A stretch of DNA of 64,000 bases from Methylomarinovum tepidoasis (GCF_030294985.1 NZ_AP024718.1:2061001-2125000), one strand, 5' to 3'. Positions 1 to 9,432 are shown, counted from the stretch's first letter. Numbers and translations: made by a program. Notes: generated by a model not told the origin, from the sequence alone.

Positions 1-26
1 GTCCGGCAAATCCGCCCGTTGACCAA

Positions 27-1112
27 ATGCCTTGTGACATCGACCTGAAACGACTGACCGGGGACATCAAAACCTGGGGCCGGGAACTGGGGTTTCAAGC
101 CGTCGGCATCACCGACACCGACCTGAGCGCAGCGGAGGCCGACTTCAACGCCTGGCTGGCTGCCGGCTTCCACGGGGAGATGGAGTACATGGCCCGCCAC
201 GGCAGCAAGCGCACCCGCCCGGCGGAACTGGTGGCGGACACGGTACGGGTAATCTGCGCCCGCATGGACTACCTGCCCCAGCCCCAGCCGGCGCTGTGGC
301 GCAACCTGGAAGACCCCCAGCGGGCTTATCTTGCCCGCTACGCCCTGGGGCGCGACTACCACAAGCTGATCCGCAAGCGCCTGCAACAACTGGCCCGGCG
401 CATCGAACGGGCGGTCGGCCCCTTCGGTTACCGGGTCTTCTGCGACAGTGCCCCGGTGCTGGAAAAACCCCTGGCGCAGAAGGCCGGCCTCGGCTGGCAG
501 GGCAAGCACACCAACCTGATCGCCTTCAAGCAGGGGTCCTGGTTCTTCCTGGGGGAAATTTACACCGACCTGCCCCTGCCGGTCGACCCGCCGCAGGAGA
601 AAAGCCACTGCGGCAGCTGCCGCGCCTGTATCGACATCTGCCCCACCGGCGCCATCGTCGCCCCCTACCGGCTCGACGCCCGCCGCTGCATCTCCTATCT
701 CACCATCGAGCTGCACGGACCGATCCCGGAGGCACTGCGCCCCCTGATCGGCAACCGCATCTACGGCTGCGACGACTGCCAGCTGGCCTGCCCCTGGAAC
801 CGCCGCGCCCGCCTGACGGCGGAGGCTAATTTCCTCCCCCGCCACCGCCTCGACCAGGCCACCCTGACCGAACTGTTCGCCTGGGACGAAACCACGTTCC
901 TGCACAAGGCCGAAGGCTCGGCCATCCGCCGCCTGGGCCACGAACGCTGGCTCCGCAACCTCGCCGTCGCCCTGGGAAACGCGCCCACGAGCCCGGAAAT
1001 CGTCGCCGCCCTCGAAGCCCGCCTGGACCATCCCTCCCCGCTGGTGCGCGAGCACGTCCGCTGGGCGCTGGCGCGCCACCGCCAAATCGGAACGCCTACC
1101 CGGACACGATGA
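27..1112 (+). CDS. queG: Epoxyqueuosine reductase QueG
   Basis: Cytosolic cobalamin-dependent iron-sulfur enzyme that reduces epoxyqueuosine to queuosine in the wobble position of tRNAs, the last step of queuosine synthesis. The 361-residue length is normal for the family. Two ferredoxin-type cysteine clusters are visible: CGSCRACIDICPTGAI in mid-protein, and a second set built around CDDCQLACPWN. The N-terminus (DIKTWGRELGFQAVGITD) matches the usual QueG start, so the ATG at 27 is accepted although its Shine-Dalgarno is weak. The stop codon lies in the left arm of the palindromic repeat at 1109-1211. The upstream neighbour is outside the window. Confidence 0.95.
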   Translation: MPCDIDLKRLTGDIKTWGRELGFQAVGITDTDLSAAEADFNAWLAAGFHGEMEYMARHGSKRTRPAELVADTVRVICARMDYLPQPQPALWRNLEDPQRAYLARYALGRDYHKLIRKRLQQLARRIERAVGPFGYRVFCDSAPVLEKPLAQKAGLGWQGKHTNLIAFKQGSWFFLGEIYTDLPLPVDPPQEKSHCGSCRACIDICPTGAIVAPYRLDARRCISYLTIELHGPIPEALRPLIGNRIYGCDDCQLACPWNRRARLTAEANFLPRHRLDQATLTELFAWDETTFLHKAEGSAIRRLGHERWLRNLAVALGNAPTSPEIVAALEARLDHPSPLVREHVRWALARHRQIGTPTRTR

Positions 1113-1211
1113 AGGGGGTGGTCCATCCGGGGGTGTCGGCGGCCTGGACGGCCGCCGTCAAGCCTACAGGGATGTATCTACGGCATCCCCCGGATGGACT
1201 ACCCCCTTCAT
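1109..1211. repeat. Large imperfect palindrome between convergent genes, possibly a dispersed repeat
   Basis: The left arm at 1109-1135 is nearly the reverse complement of the right arm at 1184-1211. Inside is a second perfect hairpin: CGGCGGCC at 1137-1144 pairs with GGCCGCCG at 1150-1157. The core (around 1158-1180) contains CAAGCCTACAGGGATGTAT, which resembles a repeat core I remember from several gammaproteobacterial genomes; this is unchecked. The element lies exactly between the convergent genes queG and the b-type cytochrome, where it could end transcription from both sides. No second copy was seen in this window. Confidence 0.7.
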
Positions 1212-1227
1212 CTACCACCACCAGCAC

Positions 1228-1809
1228 CTAGCGGGACTTGAAAGGCGAAATCCGCGCCACCACCGCATCGCCCCGGAGCCGGTGCAGCAGCGCCATGCCC
1301 ACGTGGCCGAACCAGTACAGCCACACCCCGCTTCCGAACACCTCATGCAACTCGCTCAGGAACTCGAAGCGCTCCGGCAGCCCCCCCTCCGGAGGCAACA
1401 GCAGAAAGATGGCAAAGCCGCTGGCCCCCTGCAAGGTCACCAGTACCAGGCCCAAACCTTCCACCAGTCCCGGCAGGCCGGGGTGCGGTCCGCCTTCGGG
1501 CAGACACCCTCGCAGCAGGCCGGAAAGATCCCGCCAAACCGCCCGCCACCCCTGCCGATCCCAGGGAAACAGGTGACGCCAGCCACCGTCGTGACCGCCC
1601 AGCATCCAGCCCCAATGCAGCAGCGCCAGGGCGAAGGCGGTCAGGCCGAACAGCTCGTGGGCCATGAAGGCCCAGGTTTCCAGACCTTCGGCCTCGCCCG
1701 GCTCCTCCATGACCAGGCTGAGAAACAGTTGCAGGGTTACCGCAAGCGCCAGGCCAAAGTGCAACCAGCGCAGGGTCGGGGACCAGACGTTTTCCGTGGT
1801 GTCGGACAT
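1228..1809 (-). CDS. Cytochrome b561-family membrane protein
   Basis: A 193-residue integral membrane protein of the cytochrome b561/Ni-Fe-hydrogenase cytochrome b type, expected to carry haem b and pass electrons between the quinone pool and a partner at the membrane. There are four hydrophobic segments. Histidines suited to axial haem ligation occur in TLRWLHFG near the N-terminus, MAHELFG, ALLHWGW, ELHEVFG and WFGHVGMALLHRL. The start is the ATG at 1809 because GAGGAG lies just upstream; an earlier in-frame ATG at 1827 has no such site. It stands alone, divergent from the MCP gene. It is not next to the hydrogenase genes, which lie about 29 kb away, so no partner is implied. Confidence 0.8.
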   Translation of the reverse strand: MSDTTENVWSPTLRWLHFGLALAVTLQLFLSLVMEEPGEAEGLETWAFMAHELFGLTAFALALLHWGWMLGGHDGGWRHLFPWDRQGWRAVWRDLSGLLRGCLPEGGPHPGLPGLVEGLGLVLVTLQGASGFAIFLLLPPEGGLPERFEFLSELHEVFGSGVWLYWFGHVGMALLHRLRGDAVVARISPFKSR

Positions 1810-1965
1810 GCTTTGTCTCCTCAACAAAACCTGGAATAAACCGTTTTTTAGGCTATGCTTCTATTCGAGGAAGCCGACGAATCGCATCGCGATATCCTCC
1901 TGCCCCAACCCCGCAGGCGCTTTTCTCCCTTCTGCCCCATCCATGCAGAACCATATTACCCGAGG

Positions 1966-1982
1966 CACCACCGTGTGTGGTG
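1966..1982. promoter_or_regulatory. Small perfect inverted repeat upstream of the MCP gene
   Basis: CACCAC (1966-1971) and GTGGTG (1977-1982) form a 6-bp perfect inverted repeat with a 5-bp centre, about 40 bp before the MCP start in the 211-bp divergent intergenic region. It could be a regulator site or an RNA hairpin in the leader. No convincing -35/-10 pair was seen beside it, so the role is open. Confidence 0.3.
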
Positions 1983-2020
1983 AACGTTGAACTTATGTTT
2001 TATGTTTATGGAGGTTACCG

Positions 2021-3208
2021 ATGAAGCAGCTGATCGAGAAACTTTCCCTCGGGAAACAGATGGGATTGATGGTCAGCGTCAGCATCCTCGGCATTGGCTT
2101 GATGGCCGCCAACCACTTGCGTCTTTCCGGCGGTAAGGACGCCGGCGAAGTCCTCGCCATCGCCCTCGGCATCAGCGTGGTGCTGCTGTGGCTGGCCGTT
2201 TACCTTGGCCGTCATGCCGGTGAGCGGGCCGAACGCATCGTCAAGGCGATCAAGGCCATGGCCGACGGCGACTTCACCACCACCCCCGAACTTCCCGGCA
2301 AAGACGAATTTTCCTGGATGGCCCGGGAATACGGCCGCGCCTGCACCCGGGTCAACCAGACCATGGCGGGAATCCAGCAGCACGCCCAGGAACTGGCGGC
2401 GGCCGCCGAGGAGCTGGCCACCATCACTACCCAGAGCCGCGAACAAGTGGCTGGTCAAAACGACCAGACTGCCCAACTGGCCAGCGCCATGACCGAGATG
2501 AGCACCACCATCCAGGACGTGGCCCGGGAAATCACCGCCACGGCGGCAGAATCCGAGGAAACCAACCGCCTGGCCAAAAGCGGTTTCGCCGAGTTCGAGC
2601 GCACCCTGGACAGCATCGGCGACCTGACCCGCCGCACCGCCGAGATCGCCACCGTCATCGACCGCCTCAAGGATGACAGCACCGCCATCGAAGGGGTGCT
2701 TGAAGTGATTCAGGGCATCGCCGAGCAGACCAACCTGCTGGCCCTCAACGCCGCCATCGAGGCCGCCCGCGCCGGCGAACAGGGCCGGGGATTCGCGGTG
2801 GTGGCCGACGAAGTCCGCACCCTGGCGAGCCGGACCCAGGAATCGACCCGGGAGATCCAAGACATGATCGAACGCCTGCAACTTGCCGCCGACGATGCCG
2901 TCAAAGCCATCGAAGCAGGCAAGGCCGAAGTGGAGGTCAGCAGCGATCAGGCGCGTCAGGCCGGCGACAGCCTCAAGGAAATCCTGGCCTCGGTGAACCG
3001 CATCTCCCAGCGCTGCGGCCAGATCGCCGCGGCGGCGGAACAGCAGAGCGTGACCGCAGAAGAAATCAACCGCAACGTCCTCACCATCAACGACCTCACC
3101 CAGGACGCCGCCGGCGGCACCGAACAAACCGCCGACGCCGGCCAGCGGCTGGCGCGACTGGCGACCCAGTTGCAGGCGCTGGTGGGACGCTTTAAAGTAG
3201 CGGCCTGA
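2021..3208 (+). CDS. Methyl-accepting chemotaxis protein without a periplasmic sensor domain
   Basis: A chemoreceptor signalling protein of 395 residues. Two hydrophobic helices (about 12-32 and 44-63) are separated by only about ten residues, so there is almost no periplasmic domain. A HAMP-like linker follows (about 64-115), then a long MCP signalling coiled coil. The conserved hairpin tip is clear ([19 protein letters not shown], about residues 236-254). No CheR-binding pentapeptide ends the protein. TGGAGG lies upstream of the ATG. It would signal through CheA/CheW, none of which are in this window. The input is probably sensed within the membrane or cytoplasm, or comes through another protein (inference). 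Confidence 0.92.
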   Translation: MKQLIEKLSLGKQMGLMVSVSILGIGLMAANHLRLSGGKDAGEVLAIALGISVVLLWLAVYLGRHAGERAERIVKAIKAMADGDFTTTPELPGKDEFSWMAREYGRACTRVNQTMAGIQQHAQELAAAAEELATITTQSREQVAGQNDQTAQLASAMTEMSTTIQDVAREITATAAESEETNRLAKSGFAEFERTLDSIGDLTRRTAEIATVIDRLKDDSTAIEGVLEVIQGIAEQTNLLALNAAIEAARAGEQGRGFAVVADEVRTLASRTQESTREIQDMIERLQLAADDAVKAIEAGKAEVEVSSDQARQAGDSLKEILASVNRISQRCGQIAAAAEQQSVTAEEINRNVLTINDLTQDAAGGTEQTADAGQRLARLATQLQALVGRFKVAA

Positions 3209-3225
3209 TTCGATACCGAACCTCA

Positions 3226-3257
3226 GGAAAGCCCCCGCCCCGCTTTCCGCCTTTTCC
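3226..3257 (+). terminator. Hairpin terminator after the MCP gene
   Basis: GGAAAGC (3226-3232) and GCTTTCC (3242-3248) form a perfect 7-bp stem with a C-rich 9-base loop, followed by GCCTTTTCC. This is a fair intrinsic terminator for the MCP gene, though the T-run is only four bases. Confidence 0.5.
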
Positions 3258-3343
3258 GATGCCCCGCCCCCGCATCAGCCGTTCACCTGGCCAATTCTAG
3301 GATTCCGGCGCAGTGCCGCTCGGATTCTGTGCCGGAGACCGAA

Positions 3344-5896
3344 ATGCTGGAAATGAAATCGTTCGAACGCTATCCCGAGATGGAAACGCCCGACTCCGAG
3401 GAAATCCGCCAGCGCAAGGACTTCCTGGGGTTCACCGCCAAAGATCAGGCGCTGCTGCGGCGCTACCGCCACCTGCTGCTGCCCTGCGCCCACACCTTCG
3501 TGCACGCCTTCTACCGCCACCTCGGCCGCTTCCCGCCGCTCAAGCGGCTATTGTCCAATCCAACCCGCCTGGGGCGCCTGCGCGCCAGCCAGCAGCGCTA
3601 TTTCCGCAGCCTGCTGCAGGACCGCTGCGACGCCGCCTACATCCACGGCCGCCTCCGCATCGGCGAGGTTCACCACTGCATCGGCTTGGACCTGAAGTGG
3701 TACACCGGCGCCTACGCCCACTATCTCATCCATCTGCTGCCACGGCTGTGGCGCGATACCGACCTCGATGGCGACACCCGCGAAGCCCTCACCGCCGCCC
3801 TGATCCGCAAGGTCTTCTTCGACATGGGCCTGGGAATCGACACCTACGTGGAAGCGGACCGCCACCACATCGAACAACTCAGAACCTTCGCCGAACGCAT
3901 CATCACCGCCGCCCCCTGCGGGCTGGCGGTCACCGACGCCCACCTGCGCATCCTCAGCGCCAATCCCAAATTCGCCGCACTATGCGGGACGGAATCCCCC
4001 GTGTCGGGAACGAAACTCACGGACCTGCTGCCGGTTCCCGATCTGGAGGCGTTGTGCACCGATCTGCTGCTGGCTCAGAAACACCACGAACTGCGCTTGG
4101 AACACGCCCGGAGGCTGTTGCAGATCGAAATCGCCCCCATCGCGCTGGGCGATCTGGTCGCCGGCAGCGGCCACTACGGTCTGATCTTCAGCCTCGAGGA
4201 TCTGACCGAGCAGACCGCGCTGGAAACCCTCAGCCGGCAGCGCGGCGCTCACCTCAAAGCGGTTTTGAACAACATCCCCGACGGCATTTTGGTGTTCCGC
4301 GGCGACGGCACGGTGGAGTCCTGGAATCCGGTGGCCGAAACCCTGCTGGGCTATCGCGGCGAAGAACTGCAAGGCTGTGACATCGGCAAACTGCTGCTGC
4401 AACAGCGCTACCGGCCCCTGTTCGCCCACCAACTGCTGCAGCACCTGTGGCGGGAACGAAAACAGCGTCTGGAAGCCTTCGGCCAGCGCCGCGACGGAGC
4501 TCTGGTGCCGCTGGAGATCGCCGTGGACCGCATCCTCAGTAGCGACCCGCCCCTGTATCTGGCGGTGCTCCACGACCTCAGCGAGCGCAAACAGGCCGAG
4601 GCCGATCTCGAGCGTCTGGCTCACTACGATCCGCTCACCCACCTGCCCAACCGGGCCTTGTACCTGGACCGGCTGCGCCTCGAACTGGTGCGGGCCCGCC
4701 GCCATCCGCACCATCTGGCGGTGATGTTCCTGGACCTGGACGACTTCAAGAAGATCAACGACAGCCTCGGCCATCTGGTGGGCGACAAGCTGCTGCAGGG
4801 CGTGGCGCAGCGCCTGTGCCACGCCCTGCGGGAAAGCGACACCGTGGCCCGCTTCGGCGGTGACGAGTTCACCTTCATCGTCACCGACCTCGACAATGCC
4901 GAGGACTGGCGTCCCATCGCCGCCAAGCTCCTGGAGACCTTGCGGCAGCCGTTCCGGCTCGACGGCCGGGAACTGTTCGTCCGCGCCAGCATCGGCGTGA
5001 GCCTGTTTCCGGAGAACGGCGCCGATCCCCACACACTGCTGCGTCACGCCGATACCGCCATGTACCGGGCCAAGTTCGAGGGCCGTAACCGGGTCTGCCG
5101 TTACGATCCTGCTATAGAGGCCGAGGCCGATGCCCGGATCACCCTGGAAAGCGAGCTACATCGGGCCCTGGAACGGGGCGAGCTGAGCTTGGTCTATCAG
5201 CCCCAGGTAAAAGCCGCAGGCCGTCGCATCGCCGGCTGCGAGGTGCTGCTGCGCTGGCACAACGCCAAACTGGGGACCGTGGCGCCCCCGCGCTTCATCC
5301 CGGCACTGGAAAGGCTGGGGCTGATCGGCGCGGTGGGGGAATGGATTTTGCGAACCGCCCTGCACCAGGCCCAGCTGTGGCGGCAACGCTTCGGCGAGCT
5401 GCAGCTGGCGGTCAACGTTTCCAGCGTCCAGTTGAAGGATGCGGATTTCGCCGCCACGGTGCTGGCGCTGCTGCAGCGCACCGGCTTCCCTCCCCAAGCC
5501 CTGGAACTGGAGGTCACCGAATCCATCCTGATGGAATGCGGAGAGACGACGCTGGCCAACATCGACCGCCTCAAGCACGGCGGCGTGCAGCTAGCGATCG
5601 ACGACTTCGGCACCGGCTATTCATCCCTCAGTTATCTGCACCAGTTCCCTTTCGACACCCTCAAGATCGACCGCAGCTTCGTCCAGAACCTGCACCACAG
5701 CCGTAACCGGGAACTGGCCCGTCACATCATCGGCCTCGGCCACACCCTCGGGCTCAATGTGGTGGCCGAGGGGGTGGAAACCGATGCCCAGCGGGAGATT
5801 CTCAGGGAACTGGAATGTGATCTGCTGCAGGGATATCTGTTCTACCGCCCCCTGCCAGCAGGGCAGTTCGAGGCCGCCCTGCGACAACAGGGCTGA
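3344..5896 (+). CDS. Globin-coupled PAS-GGDEF-EAL c-di-GMP protein
   Basis: A cytosolic haem-sensor protein (850 residues from the ATG at 3344) that should make or break c-di-GMP in response to oxygen or another gas. Order: protoglobin (about 20-180) with the family signature IGEVHHCIGLDLKWYTGAY, placing the proximal haem histidine near H110; a short linker domain; PAS (about 300-420); GGDEF (about 430-590) with intact FGGDEF and the inhibitory RxxD site (RESD) five residues before it; EAL (about 610-845) with EVL in place of EAL but an intact [10 protein letters not shown]. Both output domains look competent. The ATG at 3344 is preferred over a GTG at 3329 because GGAG lies 6 bases before it. 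Confidence 0.9.
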   Translation: MLEMKSFERYPEMETPDSEEIRQRKDFLGFTAKDQALLRRYRHLLLPCAHTFVHAFYRHLGRFPPLKRLLSNPTRLGRLRASQQRYFRSLLQDRCDAAYIHGRLRIGEVHHCIGLDLKWYTGAYAHYLIHLLPRLWRDTDLDGDTREALTAALIRKVFFDMGLGIDTYVEADRHHIEQLRTFAERIITAAPCGLAVTDAHLRILSANPKFAALCGTESPVSGTKLTDLLPVPDLEALCTDLLLAQKHHELRLEHARRLLQIEIAPIALGDLVAGSGHYGLIFSLEDLTEQTALETLSRQRGAHLKAVLNNIPDGILVFRGDGTVESWNPVAETLLGYRGEELQGCDIGKLLLQQRYRPLFAHQLLQHLWRERKQRLEAFGQRRDGALVPLEIAVDRILSSDPPLYLAVLHDLSERKQAEADLERLAHYDPLTHLPNRALYLDRLRLELVRARRHPHHLAVMFLDLDDFKKINDSLGHLVGDKLLQGVAQRLCHALRESDTVARFGGDEFTFIVTDLDNAEDWRPIAAKLLETLRQPFRLDGRELFVRASIGVSLFPENGADPHTLLRHADTAMYRAKFEGRNRVCRYDPAIEAEADARITLESELHRALERGELSLVYQPQVKAAGRRIAGCEVLLRWHNAKLGTVAPPRFIPALERLGLIGAVGEWILRTALHQAQLWRQRFGELQLAVNVSSVQLKDADFAATVLALLQRTGFPPQALELEVTESILMECGETTLANIDRLKHGGVQLAIDDFGTGYSSLSYLHQFPFDTLKIDRSFVQNLHHSRNRELARHIIGLGHTLGLNVVAEGVETDAQREILRELECDLLQGYLFYRPLPAGQFEAALRQQG

Positions 5897-5902
5897 GGGG
5901 AA

Positions 5903-6529
5903 TCAGCGCTGGGTTTTGGCACTGCGATGGTCTTCGAGAAAGCTGTTGACGGCCTCGGTCAGCTGCACCACCTGGGAGGCCAGATCCCGGACCTTGCAGC
6001 GGTGGTGGCGGGCACGCTGGCGCAGGCGTTCGTATGCAACCTGGCGGGAGAGGCGGAAACGCTCCATGAGCACGCCGACGGCGACGTTGATCTCACGGTT
6101 GCGTTCCAGCGCCTGCTGCAGCTTCGCCTCCCGCTCCCGCAGCGCTGCCAGATCGCGGGCCCTGCAGACAGCGAGCTCCAGCGCCGGCACCAGATCCTGA
6201 ACGTTGCACGGCTTGGTCAGGTAGCCCAGCCCGCCGGCCGCAGCAGCCGCCTCGATGGCGTCACGGTCGTCATAGGCGGACAGAAACAGGCTGGCGACGC
6301 CGAATTCTTCCTGCAGACGCCGAGCCAAGGCGGGACCGTCGATTCCCGGCAGGCGCACGTCCACCAGGGCCAAATCCGGCCGCTGCCGCTTCACTCGTGC
6401 CAGTGCCTCCTCGGCGTCGGCCGCTTCCATCACCTCATAGCCGAGTTTTCCCAACCCCTGGGCCAGGGTGGACAGGATGAGGCGATCATCGTCCACCACC
6501 AGGATCTTTCGCTGCCTCTTTTCCGTCAT
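5903..6529 (-). CDS. ANTAR-domain response regulator (PdtaR/AmiR-NasR type)
   Basis: A 208-residue response regulator: receiver domain (about 8-120, phospho-acceptor D57 in LALVDVRLPGIDG, conserved K in LTKPC), a coiled-coil linker, then an ANTAR RNA-binding domain (about 130-190). In known members, phosphorylation lets the ANTAR domain bind paired hairpins in mRNA leaders and prevent termination. The start is the ATG at 6529. It is divergent from, and only 34 bp away from, a HisKA_2 kinase at 6564, the usual partner class for ANTAR regulators, so the two are read as a two-component pair. No ANTAR target hairpin pair was identified nearby. Confidence 0.88.
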   Translation of the reverse strand: MTEKRQRKILVVDDDRLILSTLAQGLGKLGYEVMEAADAEEALARVKRQRPDLALVDVRLPGIDGPALARRLQEEFGVASLFLSAYDDRDAIEAAAAAGGLGYLTKPCNVQDLVPALELAVCRARDLAALREREAKLQQALERNREINVAVGVLMERFRLSRQVAYERLRQRARHHRCKVRDLASQVVQLTEAVNSFLEDHRSAKTQR

Positions 6530-6563
6530 AACCTTAAATTTCCAGTGGTTGCAATGAATCATT

Positions 6564-7616
6564 ATGAGCAAAGCGATTTCCGATGCCAAGCACGTGTTTA
6601 CGACCTGCGACTGTTACGATGCCGATCTCATCGGCGTCCTCCATCTCAATGATGAAGGGGTGATCGAGGCGGCCAACACCTACGTCCGCAAATTGCTGGG
6701 AATGGCCGGTGAACAGCCGTGCGGCCGCCGCTGGCAGGATCTATGCCGGCCGGAAGAATATCACGCGGTCTGCGACTGGTGGCGTCAGCTGCTGCAGGAA
6801 GGCAAGGCCACGATGCTGGAGGTTTGCCTGCAGCGCACCGGCAAAGCGCCCTGCCCGGTCCTGGTTTCCGGCCGCAGGAACGGACCCGGCCGGGTGATGC
6901 TGCTGGTGCTCGACATCAGCCGGCAGCGAGCCAGGGAAGCCGAGGTGCTGGAGCGCGAACGCCGCCAGCGCAACCTGCTGATCCGGGAGATCCACCACCG
7001 GATCAAGAACAACCTCCAGGGCATCGTCGGCCTGTTGCAGAATCAGTTGCTCGAGCATCCAGAGCTGGCGTCGCTTCTGGAAACCCCGATTCGCCAGATC
7101 AATTCCATCGCCCTCACCTACGGCCTGCGCAGCTGCCAGGAAGATGACAAAATTTACCTCTGCGACCTGGTGCGGGTGGCGGCCCGGGCCTGCGACCGCA
7201 CCCATCCGATCCCCCTGACGCTGGACGTGCCCCGGTACTGCAACATCGTGGTCAACGACAACGATGCGGTTGCCATCGCTCTGGTCCTCAACGAACTCCT
7301 GTTCAACGCCGCCAAACACGGTCACACGCCCACCCCGCAGATTTCCCTGCATCTGCGCCGCAGCGGCGAGAAGGCCGTCGTCACCGTCCGCAACCGCTGC
7401 CAAGGATCGCGGCTAACAGCGGACCTCAACCGTCCCGAAACCCTGGGCACCGGCCTGCAGCTGGTCCAGGGGCTGCTCCCCAAGGATGGCAGCGCGCAGC
7501 TGCGTCTGTTCCAGCAGGATGACGAAGTGATCGCTGAATTGAGGCTGCGGCCGCCGGTGGTGAAACTGGTCACCTCAGCAAAACAGCCGCCGCCTCCGGC
7601 GCCAACGGCCGGCTGA
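6564..7616 (+). CDS. PAS-HisKA_2 sensor histidine kinase
   Basis: A soluble sensor kinase of 350 residues with no membrane segment. A PAS domain (about 18-120) is followed by a HisKA_2 dimerisation domain with the phospho-histidine in EIHHRIKNNLQ (near residue 145) and an HATPase domain with N-box ALVLNELLFNAAKHG and a G-box GTGLQL. It probably phosphorylates the divergent ANTAR regulator at 5903-6529. No clear Shine-Dalgarno precedes the ATG. The last 47 bases overlap, tail to tail, the 3' end of the GAF-GGDEF-EAL gene on the other strand. Confidence 0.88.
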   Translation: MSKAISDAKHVFTTCDCYDADLIGVLHLNDEGVIEAANTYVRKLLGMAGEQPCGRRWQDLCRPEEYHAVCDWWRQLLQEGKATMLEVCLQRTGKAPCPVLVSGRRNGPGRVMLLVLDISRQRAREAEVLERERRQRNLLIREIHHRIKNNLQGIVGLLQNQLLEHPELASLLETPIRQINSIALTYGLRSCQEDDKIYLCDLVRVAARACDRTHPIPLTLDVPRYCNIVVNDNDAVAIALVLNELLFNAAKHGHTPTPQISLHLRRSGEKAVVTVRNRCQGSRLTADLNRPETLGTGLQLVQGLLPKDGSAQLRLFQQDDEVIAELRLRPPVVKLVTSAKQPPPPAPTAG

Positions 7617-9432
7617 AGAAATAGCCCTGCAGCAGATCGCAGCCTTCGCGGACCAGGAAATCCCGCTGCACTTCCGTCTCCACGCCTTCGGCGACGACTT
7701 CCAGTCCCAGGGCGTGACCCATGGCGACGATGGTGCGGACGATGATTTCGTCGTTGCGGTCGGCCGGAATGTCGCGCACGAAGGAACGATCGATCTTGAG
7801 GCGGTCGATGGGCATGCGCTTGAGTTGTGCCAGGGAGGAATGACCGGTGCCGAAGTCGTCCATTGCCACCGTGATCCGCTCTTCCCGGAGCAGCGCCAAT
7901 TCCTCCAGCGCCTGGCTGTCGCCATCCATCAGCAGGCTTTCAGTCACTTCCAGCTCCAGCCGTTCCGGCGGAAATCCCCAGCGCCGCAGCCGGCTCAGCA
8001 GGGCTGCGGCATAACCGCTCTGCAACTGCTTGACCGATACGTTCAAGGCCAGCCGGAAGGGTGCGGCGCCCTGCCGCCACCAGTCCAGGCACTGACGGCA
8101 GGCGGTTTCCAGCACCCAGTCCCCGATCTCGCCGATCCAGCCGGTTTCTTCAGCCAGGGGGATGAAGTCCAGCGGCGGAATCCAGCCTTTGTGCGGATGC
8201 TGCCAGCGGATCAGGGCTTCGAAGCCGGCGACGTGGCCTGCGGGGGTGAACAGGGGCTGATAGGTCAGTTGGAACTGGTCTTCGGCGAGCGCCCGGTGGA
8301 TGTCCTCCACCAGCGCGGTGCGGGCCTCGATCCTGGCCGCAAGCTCCCGGCGGTAATGGATGTAACGGCCACGCCCCTGGGCCTTGGCCTCGTAGAGGGC
8401 GAGATCCGCCTGCTTGTGAAGGGTGGTGAAATCCTCTCCGTCCTCGGGAAACAGGCTGATGCCGATGCTGGCCGAGAGGCGGTACTGGTGTCCCTGAACC
8501 GTCACCGGCAGTTTGACGGCCTCCAGGACCCAGCTGGCGAAGTGATGAACTTGCAAAGGATCGGTCACCGCCGTCAGCAGGAGCACAAATTCGTCGCCGC
8601 CGAGGCGGGCGATTGCGCTTTCGTCCTCGACCAGGGCGCGCAGGCTGTCGGCCACCTGGCGCAGCACGGCATCGCCGGCCCGGTGGCCGAGGGTTTCGTT
8701 GATGTCCTTGAAGTGATCGAGATCGATGAACAGCAATGCCACCTGTTCGTTCCGGTGCCGGGCCCGTTGGACGGCGGCCTGCAGATTCCGCTCGAACAGC
8801 CGCCGGTTGGGCAGGCCGGTCACGCTGTCGTAATGGGCCTGCCGCCACAGACGCCGCTGCTCGCGCTCGCGCCGGAGCACGATACCCGCCAGATAGGCGG
8901 CGGTTTCCAGCAGCAGGCGGTGAAATTCGCTGGGTTTGCGCTTCTCGAAGCTCGACAGCGCCATGGAACCGACCACTTCGCTGCCGATGCGGATCGGCAT
9001 GGACCAGCAGGCGCGCAGATTGAATTCCTCGGCGAAACGGCGGAAATCCTCCCCGGACCAGCGGGGATCGACCCGAGTGTCGCACACGAACTGGGGCTCT
9101 CCCTTGAACACCGCGGTACCGCAGGAGCCGGCCCGTTCTCCGGGCACCAGGCCGTTCAGGGCTTCGATGGCCTCCTGGGGAATGCTGGGGGCGGCGCGCA
9201 CCTGCAGGCTTTCGCGGCGTTCGTCGTAGAGCATGACCGAGGCCACCGCGTTGGGCAACAGGGCTTCAGCACTGCGGCACAGCAGTTCCAAAGCCTGCTG
9301 GGCATAGTCGTTTTGGACGATCTCCGCCAGCACGTCGCGCTGCAGGCGCAGCAGGTGGTTGGCCTGCTCCGGAGTCAGGGAAACCGTCAGGCCCGAAGGT
9401 TGGGGGGCCGGAATGGAATAAAGATCGGCCAT
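7570..9432 (-). CDS. GAF-GGDEF-EAL c-di-GMP protein
   Basis: A cytosolic 620-residue protein that should turn over c-di-GMP under control of a small ligand. A GAF domain (about 35-190) contains SCGTAVFKGEP and VCDTRVDPRW. GGDEF (about 205-365) has an intact LGGDEF but no RxxD inhibitory site (the position reads EDES). EAL (about 385-615) has FEALIRW and DDFGTGHSSL, so phosphodiesterase activity is likely and synthesis possible. It is divergent from the glycosyltransferase gene and convergent with the HisKA_2 kinase gene, whose end it overlaps. Confidence 0.9.
   Translation of the reverse strand: MADLYSIPAPQPSGLTVSLTPEQANHLLRLQRDVLAEIVQNDYAQQALELLCRSAEALLPNAVASVMLYDERRESLQVRAAPSIPQEAIEALNGLVPGERAGSCGTAVFKGEPQFVCDTRVDPRWSGEDFRRFAEEFNLRACWSMPIRIGSEVVGSMALSSFEKRKPSEFHRLLLETAAYLAGIVLRREREQRRLWRQAHYDSVTGLPNRRLFERNLQAAVQRARHRNEQVALLFIDLDHFKDINETLGHRAGDAVLRQVADSLRALVEDESAIARLGGDEFVLLLTAVTDPLQVHHFASWVLEAVKLPVTVQGHQYRLSASIGISLFPEDGEDFTTLHKQADLALYEAKAQGRGRYIHYRRELAARIEARTALVEDIHRALAEDQFQLTYQPLFTPAGHVAGFEALIRWQHPHKGWIPPLDFIPLAEETGWIGEIGDWVLETACRQCLDWWRQGAAPFRLALNVSVKQLQSGYAAALLSRLRRWGFPPERLELEVTESLLMDGDSQALEELALLREERITVAMDDFGTGHSSLAQLKRMPIDRLKIDRSFVRDIPADRNDEIIVRTIVAMGHALGLEVVAEGVETEVQRDFLVREGCDLLQGYFFSRPLAPEAAAVLLR

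Noticed and set aside
2015-3127. A 370-codon open frame antisense to the MCP gene
   Set aside because: Mirror frame of a codon-biased gene; no recognisable domain and no ribosome-binding site.
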